Of a stretch of 64,000 bases of DNA, positions 1-7,998 are shown one piece after another. A model generated the notes under the pieces. The model saw only the letters and a list, made by a program, of their open reading frames with translations, did no database searches and was not told the origin of the DNA. The DNA lies in contig JAXGQR010000001.1 of NCBI GenBank assembly GCA_040766325.1, positions 328,353 through 392,352 of the forward strand. The letters run 5' to 3'. Numbering within the stretch: the first letter of the stretch is position 1; the number at the start of each line of letters is the position of its first letter. Source of the stretch: Dehalobacterium sp040766325 (GTDB lineage: Bacteria; Bacillota; Dehalobacteriia; Dehalobacteriales; Dehalobacteriaceae). A program made the translations under genes and the position numbers.

Positions 1-998
1 TTGGAGACCAAATTGAAGTTGTCGTACTGAAAAGAGAAAATGATGAAGGACATCCAGTATTATCAAAACGTAGGGTCGATCAGGAAAAAAACTGGGAAAA
101 ATTAATGGATGCGTTAGAATCAGGGGAGTACGTTACCGGTAAGATTACAGAGGTGGTAAAAGGCGGATTATTAACTGACGTTGGTGTACGAGGATTTATA
201 CCTGCTTCTTTGGTTGAATTGGGTTATGTAGAGGATTTACAACCTTATGTAGGCAGAGAACTTACTCTTAAGGTATTAGAGTGCGATCGTAATACCAATA
301 AGCTGGTTCTTTCTGCTAAAGCAGTATTGCAGGAAGAGGCAGCAAAAAAGAGAACAGAAACCTGGGAAAAAATAAGCGAAGGTCAAACCGTCCGTGGTAT
401 TGTACGTCGTTTAACAAGTTTTGGTGCCTTTATTGATATCGGCGGTATTGACGGCTTGCTTCATGTTTCGGAAATGGCTTGGTATCGGGTTAATCATCCT
501 TCCGATGTATTAAAAGAAAATGATGAATTGGATGTGCTGATCCTAAGCATAGACCGGGAAAATGAGAAAATCTCCTTAGGACTGAAACAGCTCTTGTCTA
601 ATCCTTGGGATCAGGTGGATATAAAATACCCCATCGGAACGATTATTGATGCCAAGGTTGTACGTACCGCTCCCTTTGGGGCTTTTGTTCAGGTTGAACC
701 TGGTGTAGAGGGTTTGGTTCATATTTCCCAGCTGGCTCATCAGCGTGTAGGTAAGACTGAGGATGTAGTTTCCCCTGGCGATGAGGTTAAGGTTAAAGTT
801 TTGAACGTTGATAAAGAAGCAAAGAGAATTAGTTTAAGTATCAAAGAAGCATCGGATCCTCCGGTTGAAGAAACATTTCCTGTGGAAGAAACTCCGGAAG
901 AACCTGTTGCAGATGTACCTCAAGAAGCATCAGAGGAAAGATTTGGTGCAACCATCGGTGATCTGATTGGTAAGGATTTTATAAAAGATCAGGAATAG
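1..998 (+). CDS. rpsA: 30S ribosomal protein S1 homolog, 5'-truncated by the window edge
   Basis: Open from the first complete codon at base 3, so the start lies outside the window. The visible protein ends one S1 repeat (LSKRR) and holds three more S1 RNA-binding folds. The first begins at GEYVTGKITEV just after the internal Met at 105, the second at GQTVRGIVRRLTSFGAF, and the third at GTIIDAKVVRTAPFGAF. An acidic Glu/Pro-rich tail follows. This four-repeat shape is typical of low-GC Gram-positive S1, which binds mRNA on the 30S subunit or assists translation. In many Clostridia S1 is fused behind IspH; the missing 5' end means that cannot be judged here. A strong intrinsic terminator follows, so the downstream sporulation genes are a separate unit. 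Identity is sure; its exact role in translation initiation in this organism is inferred from the family. Confidence 0.93.
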   Translation, partial: GDQIEVVVLKRENDEGHPVLSKRRVDQEKNWEKLMDALESGEYVTGKITEVVKGGLLTDVGVRGFIPASLVELGYVEDLQPYVGRELTLKVLECDRNTNKLVLSAKAVLQEEAAKKRTETWEKISEGQTVRGIVRRLTSFGAFIDIGGIDGLLHVSEMAWYRVNHPSDVLKENDELDVLILSIDRENEKISLGLKQLLSNPWDQVDIKYPIGTIIDAKVVRTAPFGAFVQVEPGVEGLVHISQLAHQRVGKTEDVVSPGDEVKVKVLNVDKEAKRISLSIKEASDPPVEETFPVEETPEEPVADVPQEASEERFGATIGDLIGKDFIKDQE

Positions 999-1027
999 AA
1001 TTAAAATCAACAAAATTAATAAATTTT

Positions 1028-1056
1028 AAAAGCGCAGACTTTGGTCGCGCTTTTTT
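1028..1056 (+). terminator. Intrinsic terminator after rpsA
   Basis: AAAAGCGC and GCGCTTTT pair across an 11-nt loop and run into six T residues, 30 bases past the S1 stop codon. Confidence 0.85.
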
Positions 1057-1128
1057 GTATATTACGGCGGCATTTGGCAAATTATAAAACATGAGCATGA
1101 GATTGATATCAGGAAAGGGGTTAAAAAA

Positions 1129-1872
1129 ATGCCGCAAGTACCTATAGGAATGATCATTCTTGTTATTTTATCAATAATTATTTATTTTGGGTTAGCACAA
1201 CGGGTATTAGACCGTATGAAATTGACAGATCGAGGAGCATTAGCTTTCATTGCTGCGATCATTATCGGAAGTTTTATTGAAATCCCTCTTTTCTCAGGAA
1301 GGGCAGCTATAAGTGTTAATCTGGGTGGTGCCCCTATTCCTTTGATTTTTGTTCTCTACCTATTATTCACCGCCGGTACTGCACAGGAATGGGGGCGAAC
1401 GGTGGCCGGAACAGTAGTTGCCACTTTCTTATTGGTAACCGTCAATAAATTCATTTCTGCCGATCCGGAAACAATGGTGATTGACCCCTTATGGGTAATC
1501 CCGATCATTGCTGGGGGAACTGCCTATCTAATCAGCCGCTCGAGAAGAGGTGCTTTTATTACAGCGGTTTTAAGTGTAATTTTGGCAGATGTGGCTAATT
1601 ACCTCTGGCTGGTTAGAACAGGAACTCCCGGCAGAGTGGCTTTTGGGGGAGCAGGTGCCCTTGATGCTGTTATACTTTCAGGTATTCTTGCTGTTTTGCT
1701 GGCTGAATTTGTCGGTGAATTGAGAGAAAGACTCCAGGGTGGACCGGCTTTAGCAGGAAGACCTAGAAAACTGTTGGAAGGTCTTAAAAATCCTTCTCAT
1801 TCTCTTGATGGTAAAAGGGAAGGAATAGATAAAAATGAGCCGGAAATAGGAGGCGAAAATCATGAAAAATAA
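1129..1872 (+). CDS. DUF1614 family multi-pass membrane protein
   Basis: A 247-residue, strongly hydrophobic protein with about seven predicted membrane segments: residues ~5-23, 36-54, 65-85, 95-112, 118-138, 143-160 and 177-195. A charged cytoplasmic C-terminal tail follows. The pattern fits the uncharacterised DUF1614 family of spore-forming Clostridia. The start is supported by AGGAAAGGGG eight bases upstream of ATG. Its 3' end overlaps spoIIP by 11 bases, so the two are translationally coupled. Gene pairing with the engulfment hydrolase SpoIIP suggests a sporulation role in membrane or wall remodelling, but that is inference from context. No catalytic motif is visible. Confidence 0.75.
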   Translation: MPQVPIGMIILVILSIIIYFGLAQRVLDRMKLTDRGALAFIAAIIIGSFIEIPLFSGRAAISVNLGGAPIPLIFVLYLLFTAGTAQEWGRTVAGTVVATFLLVTVNKFISADPETMVIDPLWVIPIIAGGTAYLISRSRRGAFITAVLSVILADVANYLWLVRTGTPGRVAFGGAGALDAVILSGILAVLLAEFVGELRERLQGGPALAGRPRKLLEGLKNPSHSLDGKREGIDKNEPEIGGENHEK

Positions 1873-3037
1873 ACGAATTTTAAGCATAATTCTTATGATG
1901 ACTATTTTGATTCTAGGAAGCTTTCGTTATATTCAACATGATTCTGCTGTTGCTGCGTCCGGTTGGGCAAATTTCTTAGGAATCAGTTATGAAACAGAGG
2001 CAGAAGAGGGCAAATATTTTCAATTGCTTGATAAAAATCAACAAGTGATCACAAGTACTGCTCTTCCCGTCCATGTAGGTGATGAATTTTGGGCCGCAGA
2101 TAATAAGCATTATCGAGTTACAAAAGTAGACAAGTACACGGCTACTTGTGAATATCTAGATACGGAAAAGATCGCTTGGTTGGAGGAATGGAACGATATT
2201 CCTGTTGCCTCAGACATCAGCATACAAACAAAAAATAACCCCAACAATGTGGTTGGCGTATATCATACACATGCCTCCGAATCTTATGTGCCGACAGACG
2301 GAACAGAAAGTAATCCTGGGGCCGGGGGTATACTCAAGGTAGGAGATGTTTTTGCAAATAAATTAGAAAAAGGTGGATTAAGAGCGTATCATGATAAAAC
2401 AAGTCATGATCCCCAAGATGCCGGTGCCTACCAAAGATCGAGAAGAACGGCTGTACGCTTGCTAAAAAATCGACCTGCGGTCATGTTTGATGTGCACCGA
2501 GATGCTGTACCGGCAGATGTTTATCAAAATGAGATTAACGGCCAACAGATAACAAAAATTAAATTGGTGGTTGGCCGTCAAAATCAAAACAAACAAGCTA
2601 ATCTGGAATTTGCAAAAACAATGAAGGCAGCCATGGATGATATGCATCCAGGTTTATTTGAGGGAATTTTCTTAGCAAAAGGAAATTACAACCAAGATCT
2701 GGGACCACGGATGATGCTGATTGAAGTCGGTTCTCATGAAAACAGCAGGGAAGATGCTGAAAGAGGAGTGGCTTTATTTGCCGAGACTGTACCCAAGGTA
2801 TTAGGTGTTTACCAAAGTAAAGGAGAACAACCTCAAGGGAAACAAACTGCGGCTCCCGGAAGGACGGGAGAAAGATCCGGGTCATGGACAGCAATTTGGT
2901 GGATACTTGGTATTATTGTTGTGGGCGGTGGTTTGTTTTTAATCATCAGTACCGGATCCGTCGGTGGAGGGGTAAAAAAATTAAAAGAATTCACCGGAAG
3001 CGAATTTAAAGATGTATTTAAAAGAAAAAATAAATAA
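1862..3037 (+). CDS. spoIIP: Stage II sporulation protein P, peptidoglycan hydrolase
   Basis: A 391-residue protein with an N-terminal membrane anchor at ~5-24 and an SpoIIP catalytic domain. Visible motifs are HTHASESY at ~135-142, DVHRDAVP near 210 and the acidic IEVGSHENS near 288, which in the family form the zinc-dependent amidase/endopeptidase site. Unlike many homologs it also has a second hydrophobic segment at ~343-363 and a basic tail. In the family SpoIIP acts with SpoIID and SpoIIM to thin septal peptidoglycan during engulfment of the forespore. Start ATG 1862 is preceded by AGGAGG inside the 3' end of the DUF1614 gene. A two-tier hairpin terminator follows. In B. subtilis spoIIP is sigma-E dependent; I found no convincing sigma-E site immediately upstream of this operon. 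Confidence 0.92.
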   Translation: MKNKRILSIILMMTILILGSFRYIQHDSAVAASGWANFLGISYETEAEEGKYFQLLDKNQQVITSTALPVHVGDEFWAADNKHYRVTKVDKYTATCEYLDTEKIAWLEEWNDIPVASDISIQTKNNPNNVVGVYHTHASESYVPTDGTESNPGAGGILKVGDVFANKLEKGGLRAYHDKTSHDPQDAGAYQRSRRTAVRLLKNRPAVMFDVHRDAVPADVYQNEINGQQITKIKLVVGRQNQNKQANLEFAKTMKAAMDDMHPGLFEGIFLAKGNYNQDLGPRMMLIEVGSHENSREDAERGVALFAETVPKVLGVYQSKGEQPQGKQTAAPGRTGERSGSWTAIWWILGIIVVGGGLFLIISTGSVGGGVKKLKEFTGSEFKDVFKRKNK

Positions 3038-3043
3038 ATTACC

Positions 3044-3096
3044 GGGGCCGTATATTGGGGTGATAAGTTAACCACCCCACATGCAGCCCCTTTTTT
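3044..3096 (+). terminator. Two-tier intrinsic terminator after spoIIP
   Basis: Outer stem GGGGC/GCCCC encloses an inner stem TGGGGTG/CACCCCA, followed by six Ts. Confidence 0.8.
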
Positions 3097-3183
3097 AACT
3101 AAAAAATTGCCAACATTAAAAAGAAAAGCATTAAGGGCACTTTGTTCTCTGGCGTGTAATCCCAAATAAGGGTATCCATGGTA

Positions 3184-3212
3184 TTGACATCATTCAGGGG
3201 ATGATAGATAAT
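3184..3212 (+). promoter_or_regulatory. Sigma-A promoter for the DUF512-der-plsY-gpsA unit
   Basis: TTGACA (3184-3189), 17-base spacer, GATAAT (3207-3212), 33 bases before the DUF512 start and after the spoIIP terminator. Confidence 0.75.
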
Positions 3213-3244
3213 AATTGTGAAATTATTGAAAGCGGTGAATCCCT

Positions 3245-4573
3245 ATGAAAGCAGAAATAGCCGGTGTTATGCCGGAGAGTATCGGAGCGGAACTGGGTTG
3301 GGAAAAAGGGGATTATCTGATTTCCTTGAATGGTAGGGTACCTCAGGATTTTATTGATTATCGATTCATGTTGGCAGAAGAATTTATCGATGTTGAAATT
3401 GAAAAGGCTAATGGATCACGCATGATTTTTGAGATTGAGAAAGAAGAGGACGAAGACCTAGGCTTAATTTTTGCCCAGGATACATTTGATGGAGTTAAAA
3501 GATGCAAAAACAAATGCATCTTTTGTTTCGTTGATCAAATGCCGCCTGATCTGAGGGATTCATTATACGTAAAGGATGATGATTACCGTCTCTCCTTAAT
3601 TTATGGTAATTTTATTACCATGACAAATCTTACAGAAAAGGATCTTCAGCGTATTATACAACTTCATATTAGTCCTCTTTATATTTCCATTCATACCATA
3701 GATCCTGCTTTGCGTCAGAGGATGTTAAACAACCCCAATGCTGGGCAAATTTTGGACAAAATATCATATTTAGCAGAAGCAGGGATTGAAATGCATACCC
3801 AGGTTGTACTTTGTCCGGGGGTGAATGATGGCAAGCATTTGGCTGAGACCGCTACAGGACTGAAAAATTATTGGCCTCAGGTAAAAACGGTTGCAATTGT
3901 TCCTGTTGGTATTACCAAGTACCAAAAGAATGGTTTTTTGCGACCCTATACAAAAGAAGAAGCACAAGAAATTGTCCGGTATATTTCCTCCATTCAGCAA
4001 GAGTTTAGACAAGAGATAGATACCAATTTTGTTTTTTTATCTGATGAGTTTTATTTAATGGCGGAACAAGAAATTCCCTCTTATGATCATTATGAGGATT
4101 TTGCTCAGATTGAAAACGGTGTTGGTTTGGTACGCTTCTTGTGGTCGATTTTGATAGGGAAGCTGCATTAATGCCTCCAAGGATCCGGTCATCTCGAAAA
4201 ATTTATTTTGTTACCGGTATCTCAGGAGAAAAGGTTGGCACCAATTACCCGGAGATTGAACCAAATTGAGAATTTAAAAGTGGAAATCATTGCGCTAGAA
4301 AACAAATTTTTTGGCAATAAGGTTACGGTTGCCGGTCTTTTGACAGGTTCTGATTTGATCTCTGGACTTAAAAGCTGGCGCCATGAAATTAATCATATTC
4401 CGGATATTTTTCTTTCTTCTGCCATGCTTAAACAAGAGGAAAATTTATTTTTAGACGATATGACTGTACAACAGGTCGAGGAGCAATTAAATTGTCGCTT
4501 ACATATCGTTGAACCTTTAGGAAAGAGTATTGTCGCAGCTATTAACTCAATAATGGGTTTCGTGGCTGAATAA
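3245..4573 (+). pseudogene. DUF512 radical SAM/PDZ protein, reading frame broken twice
   Basis: The first 300 or so residues (3245 to about 4140) hold an N-terminal PDZ-like segment and a radical-SAM cluster motif, Cys87-x3-Cys91-x2-Cys94 (RCKNKCIFC). The remainder of the DUF512 family fold is present but split. Reading moves to the +1 frame at about 4142, where conserved text such as RKIYFVTG appears. It returns to the first frame at about 4237, giving LAPITRRLNQ and the NKFFGNKVTVAGLLTG segment to the stop at 4573. Loss of one G near 4142 and gain of one G near 4237 would explain both. Joined, the protein is about 443 residues, the normal family length. Function of the family is unknown; it is widespread in Clostridia next to der. 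Either a sequencing error pair or a decaying gene. Confidence 0.82.
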
Positions 4574-4590
4574 TGATTTTCACTAAATTA

Positions 4591-4622
4591 AACAATTCTT
4601 GATCTGAAGATAAAGAATTGTT
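4591..4622 (+). other. Intergenic hairpin before der
   Basis: A perfect 10-bp inverted repeat AACAATTCTT/AAGAATTGTT with a 12-nt loop. It is not followed by a T run, so it is more likely an RNA processing or stability hairpin than a terminator. Confidence 0.5.
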
Positions 4623-4651
4623 AAGCTTGCAGAAAGGCTGGATATAAAGAT

Positions 4652-5971
4652 ATGAAACCGATCGTAGCGATAGTGGGACGTGCAAATGTAGGAAAGTCTA
4701 CCTTGTTCAATCGTTTTACAGGTAGTCGTGATGCCATTGTAGAGGATTTCCCCGGGGTAACCCGGGATCGACTATACCGGGATGCGGAATGGGTCAATCG
4801 AGAGTTTACGGTGGTTGATACAGGCGGCATTGAATTTTATGGTAAGGATGGCAGCATTGAATCTAAGGTGAAGCAACAAGCGGAAATCGCTATAGAAGAA
4901 TCTGATGTGATTATTTTTGTGGTGGATGGAAAAACCGGCATCACCCCAGATGATGAAGCTGTAGCTCAATTACTGAGAAAAAGCAAAAAACCGGTTGTTC
5001 TTGCCGTGAATAAAATTGAGAATTTTCATAAACAAGCTGAGGTTTTTGATTTTTATCAATTAGGATTAGGGGATCCTATTCCTGTATCTGCCATTCATGG
5101 TATGAACACAGGAGATTTATTGGATGCGGTGGTAGAAAAATTTCCCGTCGAAGCTGAAGAAAATTTTCCTCCAGAAACGATAAAATTGGCTTTAATCGGC
5201 CGGCCTAATGTGGGGAAATCTTCTTTAGCGAATCAGCTTTTAAAGGAGGAACGATTCATCGTCTCCGATATTGCCGGCACGACCAGAGATGCCATTGATA
5301 GTTTGTTGGTTGAAGAGGGCAAACATTATCTGATCATTGATACGGCCGGCATGAGACGTAAATCCAGGATCAATGAGCCTACGGAAAGATATAGTGTAAT
5401 TCGTTCCTTAAGAGCCATTGATCGCTCCGACGTTGTTTTAATGATCATTGATGGTGTTGATGGAGTCACGGAACAGGATAAAAAAATTGTCGGCTATGCC
5501 CATGAAGCCGGTAAAGGAATCATCTTAGTAGTGAACAAATGGGATCTTGTGGTCAAGGATGATAAAACCATGCATCAATATGACCGGAAAATTAGAGAAG
5601 AAATGGGTTTCCTGCATTATGCTCCGATCCTTTACATTTCTGCTTTAACCGGGCAACGGGTGCATAAAATCCTGGAAATTGTTGCTTTTGTTGCTGAACA
5701 ACAGAACATGAGAATACCCACAGCGCGTTTAAATGAGGTAATCACCGAGGCTTTGGCCATGACCCCACCTCCTACAGACAAGGGTAAAAGATTAAAGGTG
5801 TTATATGTGACGCAAGTTGGGGTCAAGCCACCTAAGTTTGTTCTATTTGTCAACGAACCGGAATTAATGCATTTTTCTTATCTGCGCTATTTAGAAAACC
5901 AGTTAAGAACGAATTTTGGTTTTGAAGGAACGACTATTTGGTTGATGGTACGAAAAAGAGAAAAAGAATAA
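4652..5971 (+). CDS. der: Ribosome-assembly GTPase Der (EngA)
   Basis: A 439-residue protein with two tandem G domains, the hallmark of Der. G1 motifs are GRANVGKST (~8-16) and GRPNVGKSS (~182-190). G3 motifs are DTGG and DTAGM, G4 motifs NKIE and NKWD. A KH-like C-terminal domain from ~355 ends in a basic tail (RKREKE). The protein is required for 50S subunit maturation in bacteria. Its ribosome binding site is weak, and it lies 78 bases downstream of the DUF512 gene with a hairpin between them. It is followed after 25 bases by plsY. Length and motifs are complete. Confidence 0.97.
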   Translation: MKPIVAIVGRANVGKSTLFNRFTGSRDAIVEDFPGVTRDRLYRDAEWVNREFTVVDTGGIEFYGKDGSIESKVKQQAEIAIEESDVIIFVVDGKTGITPDDEAVAQLLRKSKKPVVLAVNKIENFHKQAEVFDFYQLGLGDPIPVSAIHGMNTGDLLDAVVEKFPVEAEENFPPETIKLALIGRPNVGKSSLANQLLKEERFIVSDIAGTTRDAIDSLLVEEGKHYLIIDTAGMRRKSRINEPTERYSVIRSLRAIDRSDVVLMIIDGVDGVTEQDKKIVGYAHEAGKGIILVVNKWDLVVKDDKTMHQYDRKIREEMGFLHYAPILYISALTGQRVHKILEIVAFVAEQQNMRIPTARLNEVITEALAMTPPPTDKGKRLKVLYVTQVGVKPPKFVLFVNEPELMHFSYLRYLENQLRTNFGFEGTTIWLMVRKREKE

Positions 5972-5996
5972 AGAAACTGCTGAAGGGAGAGGCATA

Positions 5997-6578
5997 ATGG
6001 AATCCATAATGTGCTTGATTCTTGCTTATTTTTTGGGCGCAATTCCCTGGGCATATATCGTGACAAAAGCAGTAAAAGGTATTGATATCAGGCAGGTAGG
6101 CAGTGGTAATGTTGGCTTTACCAATGCTTTGCGTTTTATGGGAAAAGGACCGGCGTTCTTAGTTCTTGCAGGGGATATTGGAAAAGGTTTGGTGGCTGTT
6201 TTATTGGCAAAATACTGGGCAACACCGTTAATTGCTGCCTTGGCTGGTTTATTGGTTGTATTGGGACACAATAATTCGATTTTTTTAGGCTTTAAAGGCG
6301 GCAAAGGAGCTGCTGCCGGTTTTGGGGTTATGCTGGCACTTCTGCCTTTAGAAGCACTAATTGCTGTGGTTGTTTGGTTGGTGGTTATTTTTCTGACACG
6401 ATATGTGTCTCTCGGCACGATTATTGGGGCCTTAACTGTGCCCATTTCCACTTTTATATTTGATCAAGAATTGCCTTATATTTTATTTAGTATCCTGGGA
6501 GCAGCTTTTGTCATTTTTAAGCATTACTCTAATATTCAAAGATTATTAGCAGGTACGGAGCGAAAAATCGGAAAATAG
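5997..6578 (+). CDS. plsY: Acyl-phosphate:glycerol-3-phosphate acyltransferase PlsY
   Basis: A 193-residue integral membrane protein with about five hydrophobic segments. Family motifs visible are GSGNVGFTNALR near residues 36-47, the phosphate-loop-like GHNNSIFLGFKGGKGAA near 90-106, and a cytoplasmic C-terminal basic end. PlsY transfers the acyl group from acyl-phosphate to glycerol-3-phosphate, the first acylation of phospholipid synthesis. It sits directly before gpsA, which makes its glycerol-3-phosphate substrate, a conserved and sensible pairing. Start ATG 5997 follows GAAGGGAGAGG. Confidence 0.95.
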   Translation: MESIMCLILAYFLGAIPWAYIVTKAVKGIDIRQVGSGNVGFTNALRFMGKGPAFLVLAGDIGKGLVAVLLAKYWATPLIAALAGLLVVLGHNNSIFLGFKGGKGAAAGFGVMLALLPLEALIAVVVWLVVIFLTRYVSLGTIIGALTVPISTFIFDQELPYILFSILGAAFVIFKHYSNIQRLLAGTERKIGK

Positions 6579-6609
6579 TGAGAAATAATCTAATAAGGAT
6601 GAATTATTT

Positions 6610-7650
6610 ATGAAAAATCGTATTGCGGTTTTGGGTGCTGGAAGCTGGGGCACCGCATTGTCAGTACTTTTGGCCGGGAACGGAAATGAGGTCAACTTAT
6701 GGTCGCGTAATCAGGAGCAATGTTTGAGGATTTCTGAGGATAAGGAAAATAAAAAATACTTGCCGGGAGTGACGATTCCCCCACTAGTGACACTGTGTAA
6801 TGAAATTAAAGAAGCTGTATCTGAGGTAGAGTTCATTGTTTCAGCAGTTCCCTCCCATAGTGTACGAGAAATAGCCCAAAAAATAAGACCTTATCTTCGA
6901 GAGAATATGATCATAATTAATACGGCGAAGGGGTTCGAACCCAAAACCTATCTCAGGCCCACTCAAGTGTTAAAGGAGGAGCTGTCTTGCTTTTGCCATG
7001 ATCAAATCACGATATTGTCCGGGCCTAGTCATGCTGAGGAGGTGGGAAATAATCTCCCCACAGCCATTGTAGTTGCTGCCGGCCATCAGAAGATTGCAGA
7101 AAAAATTCAGGACCTTTTTATGAACCAATTTTTTCGCGTCTATATTAATAATGATATAATTGGTGTGGAACTGGCAGGGGCACTTAAAAATGTCATTGCT
7201 TTAGGCACGGGAATTTCCGACGGGTTAGGTTATGGGGATAATGCTAAAGCAGCACTGATTACCCGCGGATTAGCTGAGATGACACGTTTAGGAGTATTTT
7301 TTGGTGCAGATGCCAAAACATTTTCCGGATTGGCCGGTCTCGGAGACTTAGTTGTTACCTGTACCAGTATGCACAGCAGAAATCGTCGCGCAGGAATTCA
7401 AATTGGTCAAGGCAAACCTTTGGAGCAGGTGTTATCAAACATGGGCATGGTGGTGGAGGGAGTTAATACCACGCAGGCAGTATTTCACTTAGCAAGTCAA
7501 TCAGGGGTGGTTATGCCCATCTCAGAGCAAATGTATCAAGTGCTCTTTGAAGGAAAAGATCCGAAAAATGCCGTTATTAGTTTAATGACGCGTTCCAAAA
7601 CTCATGAAGGAGAAAAAGAAATGCTAATCTCTAGAGACACTGGACTATAG
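6610..7650 (+). CDS. gpsA: NAD(P)+-dependent glycerol-3-phosphate dehydrogenase
   Basis: A 346-residue cytosolic enzyme that reduces dihydroxyacetone phosphate to glycerol-3-phosphate for PlsY. The N-terminal Rossmann motif GAGSWGTAL is at ~8-16. The substrate-binding and catalytic region ELAGALKNVIALG lies at ~188-200, with GYGDNAKAALITRGLAEM following. The C-terminal helical domain is complete. Start ATG 6610 follows AAGGATG. The 3' end is followed by an intrinsic terminator at 7723, closing the DUF512-der-plsY-gpsA operon. Confidence 0.97.
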   Translation: MKNRIAVLGAGSWGTALSVLLAGNGNEVNLWSRNQEQCLRISEDKENKKYLPGVTIPPLVTLCNEIKEAVSEVEFIVSAVPSHSVREIAQKIRPYLRENMIIINTAKGFEPKTYLRPTQVLKEELSCFCHDQITILSGPSHAEEVGNNLPTAIVVAAGHQKIAEKIQDLFMNQFFRVYINNDIIGVELAGALKNVIALGTGISDGLGYGDNAKAALITRGLAEMTRLGVFFGADAKTFSGLAGLGDLVVTCTSMHSRNRRAGIQIGQGKPLEQVLSNMGMVVEGVNTTQAVFHLASQSGVVMPISEQMYQVLFEGKDPKNAVISLMTRSKTHEGEKEMLISRDTGL

Positions 7651-7722
7651 GAAATTTTTTTGGAGCTATTTTGTCTTAATCGTTTTACAAATTAATATAC
7701 ATAATATTATGAAACTGAGCAT

Positions 7723-7755
7723 AAAAAGTATGGAAAAACCTCCATACTTTTTTTA
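7723..7755 (+). terminator. Intrinsic terminator after gpsA
   Basis: AAAAAGTATGG pairs with CCATACTTTTT across an 8-nt loop, ending in a T run. Confidence 0.85.
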
Positions 7756-7853
7756 CATTTTTGCAGAGTAGAAATATTTTGGATAAAAGGGATAAGTGTA
7801 AATAAGACCTCTGCGCAGCCAAAGTTATGGAGGAAACCAAGTTTTATTTAGCG

Positions 7854-7882
7854 GTCATAATTACCGGAAGCAATCATATATA
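7854..7882 (+). promoter_or_regulatory. Possible sigma-E promoter for spoIVA
   Basis: GTCATAAT (7854-7861), 13-nt spacer, CATATATA (7875-7882). This resembles the sigma-E elements (about ATATT ... CATACAnT) with two mismatches in the -10. spoIVA is a sigma-E gene in B. subtilis. Confidence 0.35.
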
Positions 7883-7998
7883 TAGGATTAAGTATGTCAT
7901 GAATCATGGGACATTCTACCTTCTTTGGAGGGATTTCTGGTATTTTTGACAATGATTCATCTGGTAATACATGTTATTAAAAGGGAGGGAAAAGGTTA

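Larger units (their letters stand above)
7651..7998. other. Intergenic region gpsA-spoIVA
   Basis: No gene is visible here. The stretch holds the gpsA terminator (7723-7755) and a possible sigma-E promoter for spoIVA (7854-7882). Confidence 0.6.

Noticed and set aside
2598..3165. Minus-strand frames opposite the spoIIP 3' end
   Set aside because: They cross the terminator and lack start signals.
6026..6451. A 141-codon minus-strand frame opposite plsY
   Set aside because: Antisense shadow of a strongly conserved gene, without ribosome site or family resemblance.
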